A stretch of 64,000 nucleotides of DNA from Turnera subulata (Eukaryota; Streptophyta; Magnoliopsida; Malpighiales; Passifloraceae): the NCBI GenBank assembly GCA_028386065.3, contig JAKUCV010002880.1, forward strand, positions 200,694 through 264,693, in the 5' to 3' direction. Both the position numbers and the translations under genes were made by a program. A model generated the notes under the pieces. That model searched no databases, was not told the origin of the DNA, and was given only the letters and a program-made list of their open reading frames with translations. This document shows positions 43,952-55,600 of the stretch, piece after piece. Each line of letters starts with the position of its first letter. The stretch's first letter is position 1.

Positions 43952-44581
43952 CTATTGCAAGAAGTAGCCAGACAAGAACAAACAAAAGAAGAGGAACAAG
44001 GACCCGTATATCAAGATAGCCTTTTGACCAGAAGTGAGTGTATTACCACCCAAACCGAACTGCTGGTTCTGCGCAAACCCAGCAATCTCCACCCGCTTGC
44101 TCTCGAAGAAGCTCTTTGCAGCCCCACAAGTAGGGCACCTCCAGTCCTCGGGCAATTTCTCATACGGCAACCCTGGTGGTATGGGATATGATGGATCACC
44201 AACAGCCTCATCATACTTGTACCCACAAGACCTGCACTCATATATCCCAGTGTTCAACACCGCAAACTTCTCTTCTAACCTGCGCTTGTCAAAGATAGCA
44301 GCTTCAGCCTCGGCTTCTAGAGGTGAAAGTGGGTCTATTTCTTGCTCTGGCGGCGGCGGCGGCGGTGGTGAGGGTGCGGGTTGTGTTGTGCTGCTTGAAG
44401 TGGGTACTGGGTTGTCTTCTTTGGAGACATCAATGGAGTGAAGGGTGAAAAGGTGGGTTCTTTGAGGTTTATGGAGGGAGATGAATGAAGGTAGTTTGGC
44501 GAGATGGGTTCTGGGTTTTGGTGGGGGGAGGAGGTGGAAGGAGAAAGTTGGTCTTGTGGTGGTTGCACAAGCCATCATCAA
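43952..44581 (-). CDS. RBD1: Chloroplast rubredoxin-like protein, RBD1 type (209 aa)
   Basis: Single exon. Residues 1 to about 50 are Ser/Thr/basic and poor in acids, a chloroplast transit peptide. A Pro-rich linker (71-78 nearly all Pro) follows. Rubredoxin domain 113-162 has all four iron ligands: CRSCGYKYD (Cys116, 119) and CPTCGA (Cys149, 152), with GDPSYPIPPG between. One C-terminal membrane helix spans about 187-207. This order (transit peptide, rubredoxin, tail anchor) is that of thylakoid RBD1/RubA, required for photosystem II assembly; the related ENH1 has a PDZ domain, absent here. Three consecutive ATGs open the frame; I took the first. Confidence 0.88.
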   Translation of the reverse strand: MMMACATTTRPTFSFHLLPPPKPRTHLAKLPSFISLHKPQRTHLFTLHSIDVSKEDNPVPTSSSTTQPAPSPPPPPPPEQEIDPLSPLEAEAEAAIFDKRRLEEKFAVLNTGIYECRSCGYKYDEAVGDPSYPIPPGLPYEKLPEDWRCPTCGAAKSFFESKRVEIAGFAQNQQFGLGGNTLTSGQKAILIYGSLFLFFCLFLSGYFLQ

Positions 44582-45911
44582 AGATTAATAATTAGGGGGT
44601 GTTTTTGTGGGTTTGTGAACTCTAATAATGCAGGTGTTCTTGTGGTTTTGAGTGTTTTGTCATTTGTTTGAAGAGAGAGAACAGAGTTGTGTTTTTGTGA
44701 CGATTGTGGGGTGTTGGTTTCTGGGTGGTGGAGGAGAAATGAAGGGGATCCATGGAAGAGAGAGGAGCATATGCTGTTCTGGAAGGGGAGGTGGATAAGG
44801 TGTGGGGGGGAGTGGATTTCCAAGATCTTGCAAATTAATTCTGTTGATGGGCTAATTGTTAAGGCCTTGTGTTCCTGTTAAGCCCAATGTTTGTCATTCT
44901 GGTTCTGGTTTGGATGGGCTAATAGTTATCCAGAAGTTTCGTCAAAAAAAATTATGATGTCTTCTATAAGGTTTATTAAAGGAACTTTGTCAAAATTTGG
45001 GAAGTAAAAAATGGTAAGATTTTAATTTTATAACAAAAAATGGATGGAATACAACCCTCAATTAATCTCAAATAAAGTTAGAAAGTTATTATCAACAAAC
45101 AATCATCCACTAGAAATTCTTTTCCCAGCTCTTTTCAACGTGGTTCGGTACTTCGGTTTCCTTTTTAATTTCAGATTTGCATAATAATGTCTAGCTGGAC
45201 GTGACTGGACTATTGACCATAATAAGTCATTTTCCTACCACTTGAGTAGTATAAGAAATAAGAATAGTGTTTTACATCCAAACAAATATGAGATTATGGA
45301 TCAAATAAAATTACATATGAGAATGGATAGGATACCACGAAAAGTAAACAATTCACAAAACTCAGTCAAAGAATGTAGAATAAAATTGTTAGTTCTTGCT
45401 TTGGTTATCCCAATAATAAGTTGAGTGATTCGCAATTAGTCGGTCACTCTTACAAACTTTAAGCATAAGACTGGATACATGAAGTGAGGAAAAAAAAAAA
45501 AAAACTAGAAATCACAATTTTTTCTTTTTTTTTTTTTATATTGTCTCCATTACAAATTCTGATGAAAGATGTACCTAATTATGACCAAGATTTTGCTTTT
45601 GCCCAAGACTAAAAAGTACATTATCTAATTAATCACACAAGATATTAAGATTTAAAACAACACGCTCTCCATGCTCCACTGTTCTCTTCCCTTCTTATAT
45701 GTTTTAACGAAACAAAAACTAAGGAACTTTGCTGTTTTACAACCACCACCCACCACCACCACCACCATCTATCTACCCGCAAACCAAACTCCCCTGCCCG
45801 TGATAAAATTATAACCGTAATTTCCTCTCTTTTTTTATTTTTTTTTTAAATCACTAATCACTCTCTCCCTTCAATTCTCTCTCTCTCTCTCTCTCTCTCA
45901 GTATAGTAAGT
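44582..45911. other. Intergenic between divergent RBD1 and GeBP genes
   Basis: Holds both promoters. The GeBP leader has a (CT)n run (about 45876-45899) before the start codon. No further gene seen. Confidence 0.65.
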
Positions 45912-47144
45912 ATGGCCTCTGAGCAAGACGACGCCGTCTTCGACCACGACCTCGACGAGGACGACGACGCCGCCGGATCCTCCCAGGACGACGACGAAGA
46001 CCTCGAAGACATCGCCAGGCGCCGCGTCATTTTGGAGGAGGAAGAGGAAGAAGAGGAGGAGGAAGAAGAGGACGACCTCAACTCCGACGACTCCTCCTCC
46101 CTCCCCACCGCCGTCCCTTCCAACTCCCTCGTCACCGTCGCCGTCCCCGCCCCTCCCTCCGACCTCACACCCGACCCCAAGCGCCCCCGCGTCTCCACAG
46201 ACGACGACGACGACAAGAAGCCGCCGCCGCCTCCCCCGCAATCCGACGAATCGCGGCGGCTGTTCCAGCGGCTGTGGACGGACGAGGACGAAATCAAGCT
46301 CCTCCAGGGGTTCTACGACTACACAGCGCAGCAGCGGGGCGGCGGGGGCGGAGGTGGAGGAGGAGGAGGCGGGGCGGGGGGCCCTCACCACAACGACACG
46401 GCGGTGTTCTACGACCAGATCAAGTCGAAGCTGCAGCTGGATTTCAACAAGAACCAGCTGGTGGAGAAGCTGAGGCGGCTGAAGAAGAAGTACCGGAACG
46501 TCCTGGGCAAGATCGGCTCCGGGAAGGAGTTCTCGTTCAAGACCCCACACGACCAGACCACTTTCGAGATCTCCAAGAAGATCTGGAGCTCCACCGGGAA
46601 GCTCAACGATAATTTGGACGACGAGGAAGGGAATGGAAACCTAATTGCTAATGGGATTGGAATTATTGGTTTGATGGCGAACCCGAACAACCCGGGTTTG
46701 AATTCGGGTGAGTATAATTGCCAGAAAGCCACACCTGGGTCGTCCAGGAAACGGGTGAGGTCGAGAGGGAAGGTGGTGGAGGAGAATAATGGGAATGCGG
46801 ATGGAAATGTGGAGGAGGCGGTGAGGAGTTGTTTGGGTCCGTTGATTAAGGAGTTGTTGATGAGCAATGGGACCGCTGCCGGTGGTGGAGGGAGAGGAGG
46901 AGGGGGAGGTGGAGGAGTGGGGGTGGGGTTAGGGATTGGAGGGCTGGCAATGAATGCATTGCCGTTGGGTGTTGTGATGGGGAGTGGAGGTGGCGGTGGA
47001 GGTGGAGGTGAAATGATGGTGATGGATGAGAGGTGGAGGAAGCAGCATATGTTGGAATTGGAGGTGTATTCGAAGCGGCTAGATTTGGTGCAGGAGCAGA
47101 TTAAGGAGAGGTTGGAGGAGTTGAGGTCGATGGGCGGCGGATAG
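45912..47144 (+). CDS. GeBP/storekeeper (DUF573) family transcription regulator (410 aa)
   Basis: Intronless. The N-terminus is strongly acidic (Asp runs, 12 successive Glu at 42-53). The DUF573 DNA-binding domain spans about 117-227: LFQRLWTDEDEIKLLQGF, then NDTAVFYDQIKSKL, NQLVEKLRRLKKKYRNVLGKI, and HDQTTFEISKKIW. A run of 12 Gly (143-154) is inserted between its first two helices. Gly-rich stretches (about 320-335, 355-380) precede a leucine-rich C-terminal helix (last 35 residues), the usual dimerisation part of this family. GeBP/STK proteins are nuclear and several act in cytokinin response or trichome gene control; which paralogue this is I cannot say. Long ORFs on the opposite strand are reflections of its GC-rich repeats. 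Confidence 0.9.
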   Translation: MASEQDDAVFDHDLDEDDDAAGSSQDDDEDLEDIARRRVILEEEEEEEEEEEEDDLNSDDSSSLPTAVPSNSLVTVAVPAPPSDLTPDPKRPRVSTDDDDDKKPPPPPPQSDESRRLFQRLWTDEDEIKLLQGFYDYTAQQRGGGGGGGGGGGGAGGPHHNDTAVFYDQIKSKLQLDFNKNQLVEKLRRLKKKYRNVLGKIGSGKEFSFKTPHDQTTFEISKKIWSSTGKLNDNLDDEEGNGNLIANGIGIIGLMANPNNPGLNSGEYNCQKATPGSSRKRVRSRGKVVEENNGNADGNVEEAVRSCLGPLIKELLMSNGTAAGGGGRGGGGGGGVGVGLGIGGLAMNALPLGVVMGSGGGGGGGGEMMVMDERWRKQHMLELEVYSKRLDLVQEQIKERLEELRSMGGG

Positions 47145-49401
47145 TGTTTTGATGGTTGTGGTGGCGGTGATGGTGATGGTGATGGTGATGGTGAGGAAGA
47201 ATGTTTTACTTTTAGAGGATGATGATGATGATGATAGTGTAGAGGCATTTTCTCTCTTTACTTGTTTTTTTTTGGGTTTTTGATAGATTATAGCACTCTT
47301 TGAATAATGATTCTCTAATTGTTAAAGAGCTGATGTAGTTTGTTTATCTTGTAGATACGTTTGATGCATATAGAGTTGAATGACTAATGAGAATAAGAAC
47401 CGCTTTTTTCTTCTTATCTTCCCTGATTCTGATTCTGATCTGTTTGTTTTTCTGGACTTGTCTGCTCTTGAATATGGTCAAGACAGGACTGTAGTACTTT
47501 GGATGCATTTGCCTGAAAGTTTGAGCAGGGTAGTTGCTTTTATATTGACCGGTACTTAACTAACAGTTGATGACTTAACAGATGGAGGGTGATAATCTGC
47601 GGGGACTTTGCTATTTACTTTTTTGTCTTGGTGGAACTTGGTGATGCATTGTTTCCCGCGTTATGTTCTTCTCTTTTGTTCTTCTGCATTCATCATGGGC
47701 TCCTTACTGTATGGTTTGTAAACATCCCACCTAAGTTCAAGTGGAAAACTGTGGAGATGGGGAGAGCAAGATAGGAAATGATTGTTGCAGTCTTTCAAAG
47801 TAATGTCTGTTTTCTTGTGAGACTAGAGCAGGTTAGTGGCGAAGGGCTACGTAACTAGCCTACTAGAACACGGTTTTCAGGGTTTGGCCACTTCTTGCAA
47901 AGAGCTAGAGGAGTGTTGAGGAGTTATTCTTGCTTGATTTCTTGGATTCCGGTTCCATCCTATGGCAAAGTACAAGAGGGAAGTGCAATATCTTTTTATC
48001 TGCTACTTAGGCTTTGATCGTGTACAGCTTAATTGTCTCCCTCATCAGCCCACCAAATAGATAAGTTGAGTTCAATGGAAAAAAAAAAGAAAGAAAACTC
48101 CAAATAGATACCTTGAATTCCAAGTTTTATTAGACTTGGAAATGGGTGGATCTTTTCACAACTTTCTCTTCACCGTCTTGAGATCTCAGTTTGAGAATGC
48201 CACCACAGTTGCTAACTACTCGGTACTTTCTTCTGTCAAAAAAAAAAAAAAAAACAACTGCTGAGTTTAATCTAAAAAGTCTGGTATGGTTTAGTTAGCA
48301 TCCGCAAGTCAGAAACATACATATCATGAACATCTGCCATGACAACACTACTACTACAATCTCAAAAACAGACAAACCACTCTTACCTTAGCTAGTTTAT
48401 GTATTTAAATGATACTTCTTGTCATCAAAAGTTGGATGAAAGTGTGGATTTTAAACCCCCAAATCTACTACATATATTCCAGCTGGATCAATCGTCCTAT
48501 GTTGCGTTGCTCCTGAACCCCTGATCTTTGTGTATGTTACGTTACGCGGTGTTTGTGTTATTGTTGTTTTTTTTTTTTTTTCTAATCAAATAAACATGTG
48601 CATTCTTGTTAATTAATTAACGTTTTGTACGTTCTATGTGTAAAACAAAAAGGAACTAAATTACGTTATAAAATGTGAACCCATATTGTCTTGGACTTAA
48701 CAATCTTTACCTGGATGTTTTGTAAATCGTAACACCGAAAACATATCACCCACTGTGTTTGTAAACCTTCATTAACAAAATATACCATAGTGTATATTGA
48801 ATTTTCAACCCGTTATTCTTTTTTTTTAGATTTTTTTTTTTCTAATGCGTATTAACTTCAGGCCAAAACATTCATGCTTCTTGATATCAGGGAGAACCCT
48901 AATTTTTTTTTTCTGCGTTTGGTTGGTTTATAACAAAAGGAAGTAAAAAATTTCCGGAAAGAGGAAAATTTAATGGCTGACGTGGACACTTCGCTGAATT
49001 GGCAGAATCTGAATGGAAAGGCCCTCTTAATGGTGACGTGGCTATTTCTTACATAAACTCCACACTGCATACGTTTTCCTTTTTTTTTTTTTCCTGATTT
49101 TCTTCCTTAAACCAACAGTCAAATAGTTAAAAGAAGATTCATTGCCTTTACATTTTTTTTTTTTTTCTCTTTCTCTACGACATCTAAGTAAAAGTTAAAG
49201 CCCGCCCTTCTCTTCAATCCCCCCCATTAAAACAGAAGAGTTCAGATCTCCGCTTCTGATTCCAAAACCCCACCTTTCCTCCTCAATTTTCAGTCTTTAC
49301 AATACAAAAACCCTTCTCACCCAAATCTTCACAGATCCAATACCCCCCAACCATTCGATCAATTCAGTCCTTAACGGATCAAATCTCCCCTGATCCCCCT
49401 G
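47145..49401. other. GeBP 3' UTR, intergenic, SEC24 5' UTR
   Basis: Begins with a (GGTGAT)n/(GAT)n tract at 47160-47236 in the GeBP 3' UTR. No gene recognised up to the CT/CCC-rich SEC24 leader (about 49200-49401). A 5'-UTR intron of SEC24 is likely at 49402-49548 (CTG|GTACTC ... TTTGTAG|ATTT). Confidence 0.6.
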
Positions 49402-49665
49402 GTACTCACTTTTTTTGGTCCTCTTCCTGAAGAATGATTTTTTCATGATGTTTTGCGATTCAGTATTCTGGTTATGGTTTTTTTTTCGTGAATTTTGATG
49501 GATTGCGCTGAATTGTTGGGTTTTTGAATCATTTTTGTTTGTTTGTAGATTTGGGTTTGATCTGGCCGTTGAAGATTTGACATTGAATGCTCGGATTCTG
49601 AAGAAAGGAGGGCTTTTGGATTCTGGGTTGTGGTTATTTTTTTTGGTTTTGATTAGATTAAGCTA

Positions 49666-52600
49666 ATGGCAGCTAATGTGCCTCCAGGGGCACCTAGGCA
49701 ACAACCGCCGCCTAATTATGTCCCTAATTATCAGCAAAACCCGAACATGTTAGCTGATAATATGCAAAATTTGAACCTTAATCGCCCGCCCACTTCTATG
49801 CCTCAGTCATCAGCTCCTAGGCCATCACCGTTTGGTCAACCGCCTCCGCCTTTTCCTTCCTCAGGACCATCTCAGCCATTGTCCCGGCCTGGCCCGCCTC
49901 CTCCCGCTTCGGTTTCTAGACCCAACATGGGCTTCCAACCACCCACATTGCCGTCAGGTAGGCCTGCTGGGCCACCATTTAGTCAGCCTTCGCCTTTTGG
50001 ATCAAGAGCACCTCCTCCGGGGTCATTGCCTTCTTCCATTGGCAGTGGTCCAGTTGCTGGCTCTGCCCCTGGGGCACCACCTCAGGGAACACTTGCACCA
50101 CCCCAGGGTGCTCGCCCTGGTGGTCCGGCTCCTTTTGCTTCTGCTCCTGGAATTTCCCAGTCTTTGGGTGCACCGGGTGGTTTGGTCAGTAATGGCCCTC
50201 CGGCGCCAGGTTTTCAGGGAGGGCCACGGTTTCCTTCCACTGTTGGAGCACCTCAACAGCCACCCATGGGTCCTCCAGGTGTGGCTCGGGGTCCTCCGCA
50301 AATGCCAGGCATGCGTCCTACAATGGGGAGTCCTGGAATGGGTGCTCCACCTGGTCCTCCATTTGGAGCATCACCTCAAGCCACACCTACATTTTCAGCG
50401 CCTCCTCCAGGGATGCCACCCCAAATGGGTAGTCCATTCGCACAACATATGCAATCTCAATCTGTAAGTGATATAACTGCTGTAACATGTTCTGGGATTC
50501 TGTTATGATATCATTTCTTGTTGATTCTATATGCCGAAGTTATTTTACGTATTCGTTCTGAAGATGAAGTATAGAGTTGATACATGTTATGTCTTGTTTG
50601 AAATTGCATTTGAATGGAGAAGCAAATGCCGTTCAGTTTCGAAAAATGCAAGACAATTATAATAACTGTGCAGCATGCTTTCCATTGGGTAGGAGGAAAT
50701 GGGATGTGTCGCTCTACGATATAAAAACAAGAGCAAATGCTCAAATCCTCTGGAAAGTATTTTTCTTGGTTTATGATAGGAATTTTTGAATATGTCATTG
50801 ATGTCTCCTGTACCTTTGGAATATCTTACATCTTAGGGGGTAGCATGTGTGTTGGAGGATTCTTCTGTTGTTTATGACTTTATCTCTCTTCACTTAACCA
50901 ATCGCCACAAACCTCCCCAGAAAGTAGTTGTGATATCCCCCTGACTGAGAGATGCTAAATGAAAGCAAAATTCAAAACATGCTCACTTATGTTATTTGTT
51001 AATAGTTGCTAGAAGAGCATCTCTTAGTCAGGGGGATATCAATTTAAGTAGAAAAGATAACCAGTGTTGAATAGCAATGATTCTTGGCTGAGACTGGGGA
51101 GGGAGTCTGAAAATAACTTCTAGTTGGCAGTTATGGTGATTTAACAGTGGTCTGTGATACCAAAGTTTCTTGGGAGTCAAAGCTTAAGCTAGATATTGAG
51201 AATGCTTTATAATCTAAGTCAAGCTTGCTAACCATTAAGATACTATGCGCCTCAAGTACTCTTGTGCTTGAGCTTTACATTCGCTGTCCATTCTTCTGCG
51301 CTGAATTCTACATTATAATTTCAAATCAGAATATCATAACTGAAGTTAATTCAATCATAGAACATGCTCTGTGCATCTCTTTGTCCAGATTTTATTGTTT
51401 GTCGCATTAGCTATAGTCGGTTGAAATGCTTATTTTCCTCAAACTTGATCTCAATACCTCTGTTTTGATGAGATTTTTCATACTTTACTTGAGAGCTGAA
51501 AGTCTCTGTATGATCGTTTCTGCCAGAGCCATGCACAAAATTTCTGGCTATTGTTATTACTTACATTTAAGCTTCAATAGTAATCTGACTAGCGTTCTTT
51601 TTTCTCACAGTTTGTGCTTGTTTGTTTTTAGTTTTAATGGATTATTGTCTGGATTTATTATGACTTCTAGCAACTCTTTACTTTGTACGTGGTATATTTA
51701 TTCTTTTGTTCGTCAAATATTGTTTAAGTTTTGATTTTTGTGGATTTCTTAGGTGCCTCCACCTGGTTCAATTCCTGGTTCTGCACAGCCACCTAGAATG
51801 TATGGAATGTCACCACCAATGCCAAATCAGATGACTGCCATATCCCCTGTTATTGGTCAAACAGGAAGTCCTCTAGCAGGTACATCAAAGATCGATCCAA
51901 ATCAAATCCCCCGGCCCATCCCAACTTCTTCTGTGACGCTGCATGATACACGTCAAGGCAATCAGGCAAACCCACCTCCGGTAATCCTAAAAATTTATCT
52001 TCTTCCTTTTTTTGTGTCTATGGTTCCAGGTTGTATGCAAATGTGATTCAAAACTTCGCCCCCTCTGATTGTGCCTTTTTTTTTTTTTTGTGAAGCCTGC
52101 TACATCTGATTTCATTGTTAAGGACACTGGAAATTGCAGTCCCCGCTACATGAGGTGCACCATCAGTCAGGTCACAATTATCTTTTAGCATCCATTTGGA
52201 ATTTTGTTTTGTTGCAAAGTAGATCTATTCCCTGTAGGTTTATTACTATTCGATATTCTATGTCTGATTTGTTTCATTGAAATTTTCAGATTCCTTGCAC
52301 TGCTGATCTTCTGAACACATCCGGCATGCAGCTGGCCTTGTTGGTCCAGCCTTTGGCCCTTCCTCATCCATCTGAGGAGCCTATTCAGGTAATATGATTA
52401 TTTCTTCTACATCTTCTCCAAATGTTCCATTATCATCTTGTTTCCTGGAGAAGGCAAGTTCATTTGTTGCTTGCTTGATAAACTATGGATTTATTCTTGT
52501 ATGTCATGTCTGATGTCTTTCTTGTTCTCTTGGTGGACTTTCATTGTTCTATCTTGTTCAGTGTAATTCTTTGTCTCACAAAAGCATTTATGTCTCTTAT

Positions 52601-55600
52601 CTAATGTTTAATTTCTTCATCTGCATTCCGTCAACATATACCTTTTCTTCTATTTAAAGACTTCTGTATTCATTCGTTTTACTTGATCAAACTTGTAAAA
52701 ATACAAAAGAAGTCAGACTTTTTCTGGATGTAGGTTGTGGATTTTGGAGAAGGTGGCCCAGTGCGTTGCTCTCGTTGCAAAGGCTACATTAATCCTTTCA
52801 TGAAGTTCATTGATCAAGGAAGGCGGTTCATCTGCAATTTTTGTGGTAAGTGTTTACTGTTGTCTCTTCTTCTGTTAATTGTTGGGTTGTTGAAACGTAC
52901 AGTATGTTTCTGTGTTTTCCCTTTAATTTACCTTCTACGGTCCTCACCCAATTATGGAGAAAGGAGAAAAAGTTTTTATCATCTATTCTATATGTGGACT
53001 TCCAATTATAGATCAAGTTTTTTTAAGACGTCTGTGGTACGTCGAAGTAAAAAATTTTCACAACTTTCTTTAGGCATGTCTATTTACTCCTTAGATGTTG
53101 TCTGTAGTTTTCCACGTATGTGTTAAGAGTTGAGCTCTGTGTTATTCTTCATGAACATATTCGTAAGTCGTGATCTAACAGTATGCACATGTTTGGGCAG
53201 GTTTTACTGATGAGACTCCCCGTGAATATCACTGCAATCTTGGTCCAGATGGTAGGCGCAGAGATGCTGATGAAAGACCTGAACTTTGCAGGGGAACAGT
53301 AGAATTTGTTGCAACAAGAGAATACATGGTTTGCTAATTAAGAAATTTTCTGGTTTTGTACAATAAATGTTTATATTCTTCTAAGATTTGTGCATGGAAG
53401 TGTAATGCATAATACTACAAGTATGATTCTTGCTCTATGTAATGTTCCAGGTGCGTGATCCAATGCCCGCTGTGTATTTCTTCCTTATTGATGTATCCAT
53501 GAATTCCATTCAAACCGGTGCAACTGCTGCGGCTTGCAGTTCAGTTAGTCAAGTTATTGCGGATCTTCCAGTGAGTTTTGCATGCACTTTTACTCTTTCT
53601 ACCTTTGTACCTGACTTTTTCTTACTGCTTTTTTGAGCGGCCTTTTTTACGATTGGCAGTTATATGGCTTTTTACTTACTTTAATTGTATACTCAAAACT
53701 CAGATACATGCCTTTGCTTATCTCAATTGCTTATCATTCATTTTGTGCTTCATGTTCTTTAGCAGCTGAAGATAAATTGCTTTCATTCTTTCATGAGTTT
53801 ACTGTTTTATGAAGGAGAAGACAGTATTAAATAGAAAATATCAATCACTTTCTCTTTGTAGGAAGGACCTCGGACAATGGTTGGAGTTGCAACATTTGAT
53901 TCCACAATCCATTTCTACAATTTGAAACGTACACAGCAGGTAAACTGACTTCTTCTGTCTGTGTATGCTGTCAGAGTATCGGAGAATTTAATCGTTTCAT
54001 ATTATTATTATTTTATTTTGGATAGTTATAAATCTTCTTTTTTGCATGCACCACAGGGTAATGCAGCAAAGTTGTAGTTCTTTTCATATTATTTATTCGA
54101 TATAAAGAATTGAATTTCCTCTTTTATTAATTGCTTCTGCACAGACTTTCAGTATAAGAATTTCTTTTCTGGCTATATGTATGGCCATGAGTAAATATTT
54201 TTTAGTCCTAGTTTTGTTACATCTGTATGGCCTTGTTGTTAGAGGAGTATTAAAACTTCATTCTTCTAGTCAAAGGTCATTATTTTATGCGTAATGATTC
54301 TTAGAAACGCTGGTCCAGACTTCCCATTAATTGCGTATGTGGAGGTTACAGGGAGGCGAATTGGGCTTCCTGGTGGGTAGTATTCGAGTGATATGTGAAG
54401 GATGTTTTTTTTTTCGGTTTTATATCACAAACTTTTATTGTGGGAGTTTATGAGATACAAAGTGATTAATTGAAGTTCAAGACTCGAATTTGCTGGGTTA
54501 GATTCTTGGTTTCATTTTCCAACAAGCAATAATGATTGAGCACTTTTCAGGAGTTCTTATACTTTATCTTTATAATCTTTGTCGATCACCATCTTTTTTG
54601 TTTCTTTTGGACTTATTGAAGAATAGTGGAAGAGCTGTGAAAACTTTGATGTGATATAAGCTTGAGTAATTGGGCCATGATAAGTTTTAAGTTTGGATAC
54701 AATTTAGGTAGTTGGTTTTTATCCTAGATGTCGAATGTAGAATTCAGAAAAGGGCATTGTCTAATGTTACATATCATTTTTTTAAATACTAGTCAATGTT
54801 GAAGGTGGGACTCAAATTCGAGTCTTCACCCCTCTTGCTTTGCAAGAGCACCATTAAACTACGAGTCCATTGGTATGTTTATGTATCATTGAAGAGGCCT
54901 TATGAATTAAATTACTCCATTTTAGGACCAGTAAAATATGTTACAGTGATTTGAGCACTTGACATTTGTAGAAGGAGAAAGGCAACTCCTTTTCTTCCAA
55001 AATTGTAAGCTAAAGAGGAAAATGCTGTTAAAGTCATTGTATTTTGTTTGGTTTTGCTTAGACACTCTTTGTGCTGTTGTATATGCGTGTTTATGGGCTA
55101 AAGTGCCTGAGGCCTACTTATTTGTATGAAAACACAGTTCATTACGGGTGCATGCTATGCTTGAACTCAAATCCAGTTCCTTACTCTTGATGAAGCAAGT
55201 CTTGTTGGAACCTTAAATTCTGGTTCAAAAATTTAATCCTTTTTGAAGTAGTATTGGTTTGGTTCATTGTAGTTGTTTCCTCAGTTATAACTTGAGGAGA
55301 TTGAACTGCCAGATATGAAATCTTTTGCTGTCTTTTCTCTGCTGGTGGCTTTTTTGGATATTTATGATACCTAACAAAAATCTACGATGAACTCCTAATG
55401 TAACATTTTGTTGTTCTTTGACTTGAAATTTTATTTTCTGTATTTTGCAGCCATTGATGCTTATTGTGCCTGATGTATTGGATGTGTATACTCCTCTGCA
55501 ATCTGATGTTATTGTCCCACTTTCTGAGGTTAGTTATGTTGACCATCAGCTCTTCTAGATTGCCTGTGGAAACTTGTTGGAGCTATATGTTAATAAGTAT

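Noticed and set aside
46409..47248. 279-codon ORF on the minus strand across GeBP (and 230 codons at 45858-46550)
   Set aside because: Low-complexity Pro/Ser/Val translations of the repeats of the real gene; no independent start context or domain.
48220..48262. TCTGTC plus poly(A) as another micro-insertion
   Set aside because: The end reads TGTC, not TGAC, and no convincing flanking direct repeat is present.
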